Below are positions 10,173 to 19,532 of a DNA stretch of 64,000 bases, piece by piece. The stretch is from Phytopythium helicoides (lineage: Eukaryota > Oomycota > Peronosporomycetes > Pythiales > Pythiaceae), in NCBI GenBank assembly GCA_024867545.1, contig JANFNE010000003.1:1798001-1862000 (forward strand), read 5' to 3'. Made by a program: the position numbers and the translations under genes. Numbering within the stretch: the stretch's first letter is position 1; each line of letters opens with the position of its first letter. Under the pieces are notes generated by a model. That model saw nothing but the letters and a program-made list of their open reading frames with translations. It made no database searches and had not been told where the DNA came from.

Positions 10173-11640
10173 ATGGTGCGCCTCGTTGCCGTCCTCGCTC
10201 CTCTGCTGGCTGCGTTTGCCAGCGTCGGCTCTGTCTCGAGTGCCCCGACCGGGCTGCTCTCGACTCTCAAGGATGTGGTGGGCACGGTCTCAACCACGAT
10301 CGACACGACCACCACTGCTGTCTCCACCACCGTATCGACGATCTCGACAGACTTGAACGTTGTGCTCTCGCCCTGTAACGTCTTGGTGACCTTCAAGGTT
10401 GGTATCAATGACATCTTGCTCTCCTTCAACCTGTCTGCGTACCCGAGTCGAGGAGAGGGCATCGCAGCACTCGTCGACATGCTCAAGCTGAACTGCGACA
10501 ACTCGCTGGCCACGATCCTCGGTTACCTCACGGACCTCGTGTACGAGAAGTACTGGATCACCAACCAGATCTTGATCAAGAACTGTCCGGCCTCGATTGT
10601 GAGTTTGCTCGTGGGAGTCCCAGGCGTGCTGAGCGTTCTGGGCGAGCCGATTCTGCCGCTCCCGACGCCGGATCCGACCGCCGACTCGACCAACAATACT
10701 GCGACGGCAGGCTGGGGACAAGCCAAGATCAACGCGCCGAATGTCTGGTCGAACGGCAACACGGGCCAGAACGTCATCGTCGCGACCATCGACAGCGGCG
10801 TGCGTGGCACGCACGAGGCTCTGCGCAACAACTTTGTTGGCAGCTACGGGTGGTACGACCCGAGCGGGTTCACTACGGCACCATTCGACGACAACGGACA
10901 CGGCACGCATACGATGGGGTCGATTGCGGGCTCGAACGGCATTGGCGTGGCTCCGGGAGCCAAGTGGATGGCGTGCAAGGGCTGCACCACCACGAGCTGC
11001 CCGACGTCGCTGCTCCTCGCATGCGGACAGTTCATTCTGTGCCCGACCGACACGAGTGGCAACAACCGCAACTGCTCCAAGGCGCCGCACGTGGTGAGCA
11101 ACAGTTGGGGCGGCGGTCGCGGACTGACCTACTTCCAGTCAGTCGTCAACGCTTGGAGCTCTGCGGGCATCATCCCCGTGTTCGCTAACGGCAACTCGGG
11201 ATCGAACTGTAGCACGGATGTGTCACCGGGTGACGCGAGCAACGTGCTGGCGGTCGGTGCCTCGGACATTAACGACGCTCTTGGGACCTTTAGCAGCCGC
11301 GGACCTGCCGCCAACGGAGGCGTCAAGCCCGACCTCACTGCTCCAGGCGTGAGCATCCGCTCGTCCTGGAACTCGGACGATGTGACGTACAAGTCGTTCT
11401 CAGGCACGTCGATGGCGGCCCCGCAGGTTGCTGGGGCAGTGGCCTTGCTGCTGAGTGCGCGTCCAGGACTCGGATTTAACGCTGTCAAGACTGCTTTGGC
11501 CCAGTCGGCCGTCCGGACGGGACTTGCTCCCTCGGGGCAACACCTGCGGAGGCACGCCTGACAGCGTGTTCCCCAACAACCAGTTTGGCTACGGCCGCAT
11601 CAACGCGCTGGCCGCCGTCAATTCGTTAGCGAACGCTTGA
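10173..11640 (+). CDS. secreted subtilisin-like serine protease (S8); one frameshift
   Basis: About 488 aa when the frameshift is allowed for. MVRLVAVLAPLLAAFASVGS is a signal peptide. Then come a Thr/Ser-rich propeptide-like region and the S8 catalytic domain. Its parts are the Asp motif ATIDSGVRGTH, the His motif DNGHGTHTMGSIAG, the SNSWGGG substrate strand, the oxyanion Asn in VFANGNSGSNCS, and the Ser motif FSGTSMAAPQVAG. The frame breaks at a run of four G (11534-11537). With one G fewer, LAPS continues as GNTCGGTPDSVFPNNQFGYG to the stop at 11640; otherwise it stops at 11561. Pairs of cysteines suggest an extracellular enzyme. The break is after the catalytic Ser, so even the short form keeps the triad. 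Confidence 0.87.
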
Positions 11641-11738
11641 CGTGAGCGTATTCTCACGGGCGTGGAGCTTCAAGACATCAAGGCGGATAGATCATCAGGG
11701 TGATCAGTCGACTGAGGTGATGATGCCAGGGAGACCAG

Positions 11739-11779
11739 GTCGTCGTCGACGACGACGACGAAGACGACGACGAAGACGG
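11739..11779. repeat. GTC/GAC triplet tract with self-complementary centre
   Basis: CGTCGTCGACGACGACGACG followed by interrupted AGACGACGACGAAGACG. The first part can fold on itself because GTC repeats meet GAC repeats. It lies about 100 nt downstream of the subtilase stop. Confidence 0.6.
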
Positions 11780-12432
11780 CCTCCTCCACTTCGAGGCAGA
11801 GTCGGTGCATTGGCTTGATGGCAGTGGATGTGGGTGAATACACTTGATACGTATTGGTTGACGCTCGCTCGCTCGCTCTCCGTCTGCTTGAACTCGTGCC
11901 ACCGTGTAATCCGCGGCGAAAGACAGACAGTCAATACCCTCCATGCCTACTGTTGGCTACGTGCGTGTAGCACCAGTCCTCGTCTGAGCAGCAGCGGCAC
12001 AGCACGCTCTCTAGCATCCACAACGGACAGTCTAACGCTACTGATCGGCCGATGCGCTGACGGTGCTGGTGGTGGAACGCGGCGAGCTGCAGCACCAGCA
12101 CCGCTCGACACCGAGAAGCTTCTCGTGGCTGGCACGCATCCCAACGCTCATTCCATTCCATCGCCACACACAGGCCGCCGTCTCCATCGAGCCAACGCCA
12201 CGCAGCAGCGCTGCTTGGCGTGTCTTTGGCATTTTGCATGGCCCACAGGATCGGCAGCACCTTGTCACACTTTGCATTTTCATTATGGAGCCTCTCGCTT
12301 GAGAACCTACACTTTGCCCATCTCCGCGGTGTGAATGCGAGCGGCTACACTCGTCCCGGCTCTGCGACTTTCCCAGTCATCGATCGTGGGGTCGTGACAC
12401 TCGAGGAGGAGAGCGAGCTCGACGCCAAGGCC

Positions 12433-12459
12433 GCCACGGACGCCACGGACGCCACGGAC
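12433..12459. repeat. three tandem copies of GCCACGGAC
   Basis: A perfect 9-bp unit repeated three times in non-coding or uncertain sequence. Confidence 0.7.
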
Positions 12460-13629
12460 GCGGCCGCACTGCGTGTAAGCGAGTTCTGCTGGAGCTGAAA
12501 GCAGGACGGAGACCTCGGCTGGACGCTGGTGGTGCTCAAGAGCGGCAGCACAGCGACGCCGCCGAGCAGTGGAGCGCGAGGGGCAGCGGATTGCAGACGA
12601 ATACATACTGTAGGTACCGGTATTGCAGACGAATGGAGAGCCGGAGCGCGCCAAGCAGCTGGCACCGCGCCGGCTCTCCATTTTTGACACTATTTTAATG
12701 GAAATGTCGGGTTAATCTTGACAAAAGTTGTTCGCTTGGCTTGCGCGCTGCCTAGAGAATCACTGCGCGCTGCGGCAGTGTCGACGTGTGGAGAGCGAAA
12801 TGCCAGCGGCGGGGACGCCCAACAGCGAGGACTTGCTCGAGGCTCGAGCTTGACGACACTCGACTCGACATTCTCGACTGTAAAAAGGATCCGATACACA
12901 CATCCAGTACAAAGTAGGTATGGAGGCGTGTCCACACATCAAAAGACGAAACGACAGCGTACATTGACGCGCACGCCGTCACTCGGCGTGCCTCCGATCG
13001 ACGCTCGTGCTGCAAATTGGCTGCGCTGCACCGTGTCGTTCCACAAAGCAGGCGTGTCGATGTGCTGCCCTTACATACTGTACCGTGAGGCCAGTCATCT
13101 CGCTATGGCGGTCTGTGTCCTTCGTGCCTGGTGAGCACGGCCAGCAGCCCATCGCCTTGATGGCTCCGAAAATGCGCTCCTCCTCCATTCACAGCGCAAC
13201 TCTGCACGAAAATGACTTTTTTGGTCGTCGACACCACTTCCATCGGGTTCCCCCAAAACTGCTAAATTGGGCGCCAATTAATTCCTGTACGGACCGGACA
13301 CCACCCATAACCCAATCAAGCCTCTCCATTCCGCCGTGTCATCGCTCCGGCGGAACGCCTGTTTTTTGTCCTCCTGCCGGTTTCGATACTGGATATGAAC
13401 CCAAAATAACAAAACGCCCGGCCCACCCCGCGGAGACAGGGCTGTCCCATCAAGAGACCCGCCTCCATCCGTCTGCAGCGCCCGTCACCTCATCGCTGCA
13501 CTTGATCCTCTCGGCCTGGCTGTAGACGTATGCCTCGATTGCTGCCCAATGTGTGTGACTGGGATCCTGTATGAGCTGGCACCGGCAGGCTCTCCCCCCC
13601 CGTCCAGCGGCTCCGGTGCCCTCGAGCTC

Positions 13630-13648
13630 GCTCATTCCGCAATTCGCC
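13630..13648 (+). promoter_or_regulatory. oomycete Inr+FPR core promoter of POT1
   Basis: GCTCATTCCGCAATTCGCC: a full Inr (GCTCATTCC) followed by a CAATTC flanking element, 35 nt before the ATG at 13683. Confidence 0.75.
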
Positions 13649-13682
13649 TCGCCCCCAAGACCCCTCGAGCCGCTGCGCCACG

Positions 13683-15521
13683 ATGGACGTGACCACGCCC
13701 GTCAAGTCGCCGGCCTCGCCCGGAGCGGCCTACACGACCGTATGGGATGCCCGTCCCCGCAAGTACAAGAGCGTGCTCTTCCAGGTCACCACCTTCATCC
13801 TCATGATGGAGCTCGCCGAGCGTCTCAGCTACTACGGCATCAACCAGGGCCTCAAGAACTTCATGCAGAAGATTGGATGGAGCCTCGTGTCGGCAAGTGC
13901 TCTCAAGTCCACGTGGACCTCCATCTGCTACCTGACGCCTCTGCTCGGTGCTTACCTCGCCGATGAGCGCTGGGGTCGCTTCCGCACGATCCTGACCTTC
14001 GGCGTCTGGTACTGCATCGGCGACTTCCTCGTGGCCATTGCTGCCTACCCGAGCATCATGACCAACTCGGCCGCGGTCAACCCCATCTTCGTCATCGGTC
14101 TGTACGTCGGCATCGGCATCGGTACCGGTTGCATCAAGTCGAACGTCATTACGCTCGGCGCCGACCAGTTCGACCCCAACGACCCGCACGAGGTCGACCA
14201 GAAGGAGAAGTTCTTCAGCTACTTCTACTGGTGCATCAACGCTGGCTCCATCTTCTCGTACGGCTACCTGTCGACGCTCTGCGTGGACGGCTCGGCGCAG
14301 ATCCCCGCCGAGTACGGCTACTTCGCGACCTACATGATCTGCGCCGTCGTCATGGCGTTCGCCATCGTCATGGTCATCATCGGCTCCCCGCGCTACGTGC
14401 ACATGCCGCCGAACGACCGCACCATCTCGACGCTGCTCAAGATGTGCTGGGACAACTCACACAAGACGGTCAAGGGCAAGTTCCTCGTCTGGGGCTCGCT
14501 CTCGTTCATCTTCGCTGTCATTGTCAACATCGTTGCCGCCTTCACGTCGAGCGTCGACACGGTCGGCGACGTGTTCTCGTACATTGCTGCGATCCTGGTG
14601 CTCGCCGGTGTCGTTTCGTGGGTGTACGTCGGCCAGGACGCGAGCTTCCTCGACGCCTCGAGCGTGAGCAGCGGCGGTCTGTTCGAAAACCAGCGCGTGA
14701 GTGACTACAAGCGCCTCGTGCGTGTGCTGCCGTTCGCGGCGCTCACGATTATCTGGCAGTGCGCGTACGACCAGACGGACGCCAACTTCCAGTCGATCAC
14801 GCAGCAGACGGACCTGCGCTGGGACCGCTCCGACCCGAACAGCAGCCAGATCCCCGGCGCCGCTCTCGGTGTGTTCGACCCGATCGTCATCGTCATCTGC
14901 ATCCCGATCCTCGACCAGATCGTGTACCCGCTGTACCAGAAGAAGACTGGCCACCTGCCGACGCCCTTCGGCAAGGCTGTGTGCGGTCTCATCATTGCCA
15001 CCGTCGGTCTGTTCTGGACTGGTTTCTTCGAGATGATCCGCCGTGGTGCCGGTGCTCTTCACGACTCGGAGGGCAACTACATCCGCGACAGCGGCAGTGA
15101 CCAGCCCATGAACAACATCTCGTGGGGTGCCGCTATCCCCATGTACGTGTTCATCGCGCTCGGCGAGTGCCTGATCAACGTGACGGCGTACGACATCTTC
15201 TACTCGGAGGTGCCCCTCACTCTCAAGAGTACTTCGCAGGCTCTCAACCTGCTCATGAGCTCGGTCGGCAGCATCCTCACGTCCGTGTTCACCATCATGT
15301 TCTCCAAGTACCTGCCGTCGGACGACCTGAACGAGGGCCACCTCGAGTACATGTTCTTCTGCGTCGCATGCATCAGTGTCGTGAACCTCGTGGCGTTCAT
15401 CTACTACATGAAGAAGATGAACTTCGCCATGGTCCCTCCCGGCACGGAGCAGCCCATGGACGGGCTCCTCGAAGACAAGATATCCGTGTCGTCGCGTCAC
15501 AGCATCGCCGGCACCAAGTAA
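13683..15521 (+). CDS. proton-dependent oligopeptide transporter (POT/PTR2 family), copy 1
   Basis: 612 aa, uninterrupted. Family landmarks: the ExxER motif in MMELAERLSYYGINQGL on TM1, LGAYLADERWGR after TM2, the loop GADQFDPNDPHE, and the PTR2 signature FSYFYWCINAGSIFS on TM5. About 12 hydrophobic segments follow with a large central loop and a C-terminal bundle (LGECLINVTAYDIFYSEVP, LLMSSVGSILTSVF). POT proteins import di-/tripeptides with protons across the plasma membrane. The ATG is the first after a strong core promoter 35 nt upstream. It is convergent with a paralogue at 15961-17787, and the N-terminal 100 residues of the two are almost identical. Confidence 0.92.
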   Translation: MDVTTPVKSPASPGAAYTTVWDARPRKYKSVLFQVTTFILMMELAERLSYYGINQGLKNFMQKIGWSLVSASALKSTWTSICYLTPLLGAYLADERWGRFRTILTFGVWYCIGDFLVAIAAYPSIMTNSAAVNPIFVIGLYVGIGIGTGCIKSNVITLGADQFDPNDPHEVDQKEKFFSYFYWCINAGSIFSYGYLSTLCVDGSAQIPAEYGYFATYMICAVVMAFAIVMVIIGSPRYVHMPPNDRTISTLLKMCWDNSHKTVKGKFLVWGSLSFIFAVIVNIVAAFTSSVDTVGDVFSYIAAILVLAGVVSWVYVGQDASFLDASSVSSGGLFENQRVSDYKRLVRVLPFAALTIIWQCAYDQTDANFQSITQQTDLRWDRSDPNSSQIPGAALGVFDPIVIVICIPILDQIVYPLYQKKTGHLPTPFGKAVCGLIIATVGLFWTGFFEMIRRGAGALHDSEGNYIRDSGSDQPMNNISWGAAIPMYVFIALGECLINVTAYDIFYSEVPLTLKSTSQALNLLMSSVGSILTSVFTIMFSKYLPSDDLNEGHLEYMFFCVACISVVNLVAFIYYMKKMNFAMVPPGTEQPMDGLLEDKISVSSRHSIAGTK

Positions 15522-15960
15522 AGCCGCTGCTAGAGCACCTCAATGTGCAGCCCTTCCGCTAGATGGAGGGCGAGATAGGGAAGCACTGGACAATATATTA
15601 GCTTGTTTCGTGAGTCATTTTTTGCGAGTCGCGTTCGTTTATTTTTTTTTTTTCTGCTTTGACATCATCGAGTCGCTTTGACGATGAGAGAACGTTGACA
15701 TCATCGAGTCGCTTTGACGATGAGAGAACGATGAGATGCAGCAGCTCAGCCGCGCTAGCCGTCCCCATCTGATGTGTGTGTGATTCAGGGTGTCGAGTTG
15801 AAGAAACCAAACTAATCTGTGATTAATGCACTTCAACATGAGCAAGAGACGACCATCTCGGGATCCAGAAAGCTGCGTTATATTGGAAGAGCAGAAGCTG
15901 TCTGCATCGACAGCGACAACATGACTACGTTGCATATACAAAGCCACTGGAGAGACTGCC
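15522..15960. other. intergenic region between convergent POT genes
   Basis: 439 bp of 3' flanking sequence for both transporters, with a T-rich tract near 15640-15655 and a 36-bp tandem duplication. No gene is visible. Confidence 0.55.
15661..15730. repeat. 36-bp period tandem duplication
   Basis: Two identical 34-bp copies (15661-15694 and 15697-15730) beginning GACATCATCGAGTCGCTTTG, separated by TT, just downstream of POT1. Confidence 0.85.
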
Positions 15961-17787
15961 TTACTTGATCTCGGCGACGCTGTGGCGAGAAACCGAGAGC
16001 TTCTCGTCGCGCGCGTACGCCTCGCCCGAGCGGTGCGACATACCGAAATTCATCTTCTTCATGGTGAACACAAAGCCGACGAGGTTGACGACCGACACGG
16101 CGCCGACGCAGAAGAACATGTACTCAAGGTTGCCGTCGTTCAGGTTGCTCGTCGGGATGTACGGCGAGAACATGATGGTGAACACCGACGTGAGGATGCT
16201 GCCGACTGAGATCATGAACATGTTGATGCCCATGGACAGACTCTTCATGGTGATCGGCACGGTCGAGTAGAACACGTCGTACGCCGTCACGTTAATCAGG
16301 CACTCGGCAAGAGCAATGAAGATGTAGTTGGGCGTCGCGGCACCCCACGAGATGTCGTTCATCGGCTGTTCACTGCCACCGTCCAGGATGTAGTTGCCCT
16401 CCGAGTCGAGGAGCGGGCCAGCGTTACGGCGGATCACTTCGAAGATGCCCGACCAGAAGATGCCAATGATGGCAACGATGAGACCGGCCGTGGTGCGGCC
16501 GAACTGGCTCGGAGCGCGGCCCGTGTGCTTCTCGATGAGTGGGTAGACGACCGAGTCGAGCAGCGGCGTGCAGATGACAATAAAGATCGGGTCGAAGACA
16601 CCAAGCATGGCACCAGGGATCTGCTTGCTGTCCGGGTCCGAGGTGTCGAGACGCAGATCGCATTGCTGCGTGATGGACTGGAAGTTGGCATCCGTCTGGT
16701 CGTACGCGCACTGCCAAATGATGGTGAAGGCGGCGTAGGGGAACACGCTCACCATCTTCTTGTAGCCGTCGACCTGCTCCTCCGTGAAATCGCCACCGTT
16801 GCTGATCTTTGACGCGTCCAGGAACGACTGGTCGTAGCCCGTGTACACCCAGCCAATAACGCCGAGCAGAACCATGACGCCGGCGATCCACGAGAAGGCC
16901 TCGCCCGTGCGACCGTCCTCGGCCGTGAAGGCAGCGATGATGTTGACGATGAGAGAGAAGAAGAGCAGACCAGTCGACGCAACGAGCAGGAAGCCCTTGC
17001 GGGTCTGCCTGGCGTTGGCGAACAGCAGGCGCACGAACGACGAGATGGCCTTGTCGGTCGGCGGGAAGTGCACGTAACGCGACGAGCCGAAGATGAAGAA
17101 GCAAATAGCGATGGCCATGGCCACGGCGCAGATCATGTAGGTCGCGAAGTAGCCGTACTCGGCGGGGATCTGCGCCGAGCCGTCCACGCAGAGCACCGAG
17201 AGGTAGCCGTACGAGAAGGCGGCGCCGAAGTTGATGCAGAAGTAGAAGTAGCTGAAGTAGGTCTCCTTCTGGTGCTCTTCGCTCGGGTCGTTGGGGTCGA
17301 ACTGGTCGGCGCCGAGCGTAATGACGTTTGACTTGATGGCGCCCGTGCCAACACCAATGCCGACGAAGAGGCCAATGACGAAAATGGGGTTCACGGCCGC
17401 CTTGGTGTCCATGATGCTCGGGTAGGCGGCAATGGCCACGAGAAAGTCACCGATGCAGTACCAGACGCCGAAGGTCAGGATCGTGCGGAAGCGGCCCCAG
17501 CGCTCGTCAGCCATGTAGGCGCCAAAGAGCGGCGTGACGTAGCAGATGGATGTCCACGTGGACTTGAGAGCACTGGCCGACACGAGGCTCCATCCAATCT
17601 TCTGCATGAAGTTCTTGAGGCCCTGGTTGATGCCGTAGTAGCTGAGACGCTCGGCGAGCTCCATCATGAGGATGAAGACGGTGACCTGGAAGAGCACGCT
17701 CTTGTACTTGCGGGGACGGGCGTCCCAGATGGACTCGTACGGCGCCGCGGGCGACACCACGTCGGGGGTCTTGATGGGCGTCGACAT
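15961..17787 (-). CDS. proton-dependent oligopeptide transporter (POT/PTR2 family), copy 2
   Basis: 608 aa from the ATG at 17787 (MSTPIKTPDVVSPAAPYESI). It has the same landmarks as copy 1: ELAERLSYYG (ExxER), GADQFDPNDPSEEHQ, FSYFYFCINFGAAFS, and a C-terminal half with ALAECLINVTAYDVFYSTVP. It differs from copy 1 mainly in the central loop (FVRLLFANARQTRKGF versus LLKMCWDNSHKTVKGK) and the tail, so substrate or regulation may differ. No frameshift. Its own core promoter lies at 17838-17855, with a CAG repeat in the leader. Confidence 0.92.
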   Translation of the reverse strand: MSTPIKTPDVVSPAAPYESIWDARPRKYKSVLFQVTVFILMMELAERLSYYGINQGLKNFMQKIGWSLVSASALKSTWTSICYVTPLFGAYMADERWGRFRTILTFGVWYCIGDFLVAIAAYPSIMDTKAAVNPIFVIGLFVGIGVGTGAIKSNVITLGADQFDPNDPSEEHQKETYFSYFYFCINFGAAFSYGYLSVLCVDGSAQIPAEYGYFATYMICAVAMAIAICFFIFGSSRYVHFPPTDKAISSFVRLLFANARQTRKGFLLVASTGLLFFSLIVNIIAAFTAEDGRTGEAFSWIAGVMVLLGVIGWVYTGYDQSFLDASKISNGGDFTEEQVDGYKKMVSVFPYAAFTIIWQCAYDQTDANFQSITQQCDLRLDTSDPDSKQIPGAMLGVFDPIFIVICTPLLDSVVYPLIEKHTGRAPSQFGRTTAGLIVAIIGIFWSGIFEVIRRNAGPLLDSEGNYILDGGSEQPMNDISWGAATPNYIFIALAECLINVTAYDVFYSTVPITMKSLSMGINMFMISVGSILTSVFTIMFSPYIPTSNLNDGNLEYMFFCVGAVSVVNLVGFVFTMKKMNFGMSHRSGEAYARDEKLSVSRHSVAEIK

Positions 17788-17801
17788 GGCTGCGGACCCA
17801 A

Positions 17802-17823
17802 CTGCTGCTGCTGCTGCTGCTGC
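17802..17823 (-). repeat. (CAG)7 tract in the 5' leader of POT2
   Basis: Seven CTG triplets on the plus strand read as CAG on the transcript, between the Inr (17838-17855) and the ATG (17787), ending about 15 nt from the start codon. Confidence 0.7.
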
Positions 17824-17837
17824 TTGTCACCGACGCT

Positions 17838-17855
17838 GCGAATCGAAGAGTGAGA
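17838..17855 (-). promoter_or_regulatory. oomycete Inr+FPR core promoter of POT2
   Basis: The minus strand reads TCTCACTCTTCGATTCGC: an Inr (TCACTCT) with a flanking GATTC element, about 51-68 nt before the ATG at 17787. Confidence 0.65.
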
Positions 17856-18184
17856 CCGGGAGCGAGTGGAGACGGAGGCGAGTTGGAGACGGAGGCGAGT
17901 GGCGTGGAGACGAAGGCGACAAAGAGGAGTGACGGAGAGGAGATGGAGATGGAGAGGCCGAGAGGAGGCTGGGCCGAGAGGTGAGGTGATGCAGGCCACG
18001 GGCTCATCTTCGCTGCAACAGGGACAAGGAGGCTAACCGGTATTTTAATCAATTTGGTGGTGCCGAATTGTGACTTTTCTGGCGAGAGAGCCGGTTTCTG
18101 GGCAGTCAGGACATCGCATTTGACTTGGAATTTGTATGCTGGACAGGACAGCTTTTAATGTTGTACAGTACATTGCATAACGAG

Positions 18185-18220
18185 CCAATCAGCGCACAGC
18201 ACGTGACTCCGTGGCCCAAT
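18185..18220. promoter_or_regulatory. CCAAT - CACGTG - CCAAT cluster
   Basis: CCAATCAG at 18185 and CCAATCAG at 18216 flank a CACGTGACTC E-box (18200-18205). All lie within 36 bp, about 400 nt upstream of the POT2 start. They resemble NF-Y plus bHLH/bZIP sites; binding is inferred. Confidence 0.4.
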
Positions 18221-19314
18221 CAGAGTCGGACTCGAGCGCCCGGCTCTGTTGCGCCAGTCAACCTGGCACATGCATTCTGCAACATTTCGAAAAGCATGAT
18301 GAGCAAGCACGAGCTATGCGCTAAAAGCACAGCACCGTTGAGTGACTAAAGCACCGTGAAATAACTTCCTTTCGCGACGATAAGCAGCAGCACAGGCTTC
18401 ATGCGCGTGATTGCCCTGGAGCAGCAGCCAACGACAACGGCAACACCCACAACACGCACCTCTCGCCATCGAGCTCCTCCCTCACCCGAAAAGCTTCATC
18501 ACGAGAGAGATTAGACGCCACTCGACTGCTGGTAATCGGCAGGTTTTCATGATGGACGGCTACCAGTCGGCTGCAACAAGTCCCACAGCCTTCGTTTATC
18601 GTCCAGAACGTTGCAAGCTCCATCCGAACGGTGATGTTGGTGAACATACATTTTGGAGCTGAAGTGTAGCGCTCTCGAATCGATCGGTATTTTTTTTTTT
18701 TTTTCTCTGCTCATTGCAGTCTCGCTCGCGCGCAAAAGTGCTTCTTTTTGCGAGTGCCGACTTGTCGTCGACAAAGGAGGTGGTGAACCCCGTGATGAGA
18801 TTACTGGTCGGGAGTCACTTGGTTTGCCTGGAGGGGATAATCCTTGGATGGCCGGATCTCTTGGTACGCCGAATTCTTGCTTCGAAGTGTGCGCGACTTT
18901 GCGGCGTGGGGGACCAACTAGCTGTTTCATCTATTCCAGTTCGCATTCCATGACTGCTTCACGAAGCATTTCAGCTAGTGTTCATCTCATCGAGCAACAA
19001 ACTGGCAGCATCAAGAATCCACACACCCTCTTACAGCAGCAAGTCGAACTGCGAGGGATCAGCGAGCAGACTCAACCGAGGTGAGGTGTAATGGTGATTC
19101 GACGACTCACACGAGTTCGCATCGAACCACAGGCATGCATGGACACTGCATAGGCTCTACATATGCGAGGCAGGGCCGTCATGCCACGATCGGCAGAGGT
19201 GGTGGGTCTGACTGATATCAGCGCACCTTCCTGTACGGGCTCCACATGCTCTTTGAGTCGATGAGTCGAACTATGGGACCCAAATGATCTGTCATTCAGG
19301 AGTGATCGCCACAG

Positions 19315-19424
19315 ATTACCCAGGCAGCTACCAGGCTGCTGCATTACTCAGGCAGAATCGGACGGATCGACATATCGCAGCACGGATTATCCAGGCCGCT
19401 GACGGGTGGCATATTACTCAGGCA
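19315..19424. repeat. degenerate 70-bp duplication with four ATTAYYCAGGC motifs
   Basis: ATTACCCAGGCA (19315), ATTACTCAGGCA (19343), ATTATCCAGGCC (19386) and ATTACTCAGGCA (19413). Spacing 28-43-27 indicates a diverged duplication of a two-motif block of about 70 bp, ending 110 nt upstream of the aldo-keto reductase ATG. Confidence 0.55.
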
Positions 19425-19532
19425 AGACTCAGCGACCGGCAGCGCGCAGACCTCAACCGAGCATTTCCCAAACCACCTCGTTCTGAACAAGACTAACCTA
19501 TCGAGACCCTCAAGACCCTTCTTCCTCTCAGC

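Larger units (their letters stand above)
11641..13682. other. 2-kb intergenic region without a supported gene
   Basis: Several short open frames exist on both strands, but none has a domain, a signal peptide or a promoter of the kind seen elsewhere in the window. It contains GAC/GTC and GCCACGGAC repeats, a direct repeat of TTGCAGACGAAT near 12592 and 12623, and the POT1 promoter at its right end. Confidence 0.5.
17788..19532. other. 1.7-kb divergent intergenic region
   Basis: Upstream of both POT2 (minus) and the aldo-keto reductase (plus). It contains the POT2 Inr, a CCAAT/CACGTG/CCAAT cluster, a T-rich tract near 18690, and a degenerate repeat just before the reductase. Open frames at 18411-18662, 18653-19084 and 19284-19496 have no recognisable domain and are not called. 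Confidence 0.45.

Noticed and set aside
12307..12690. Frames with ATDATDATDAA-like and matching antisense repeats
   Set aside because: Produced by the GCCACGGAC tandem repeat; no other support.
14457..15500. 347-codon minus-strand frame opposite POT1
   Set aside because: Shadow of a GC-rich coding gene: rich in Val/Asp/His/Arg, no family resemblance, no promoter.
19284..19496. 70-codon plus-strand frame with an ATG upstream of the aldo-keto reductase
   Set aside because: It coincides with the degenerate DNA repeat; the open frame is likely a by-product of the repeat.
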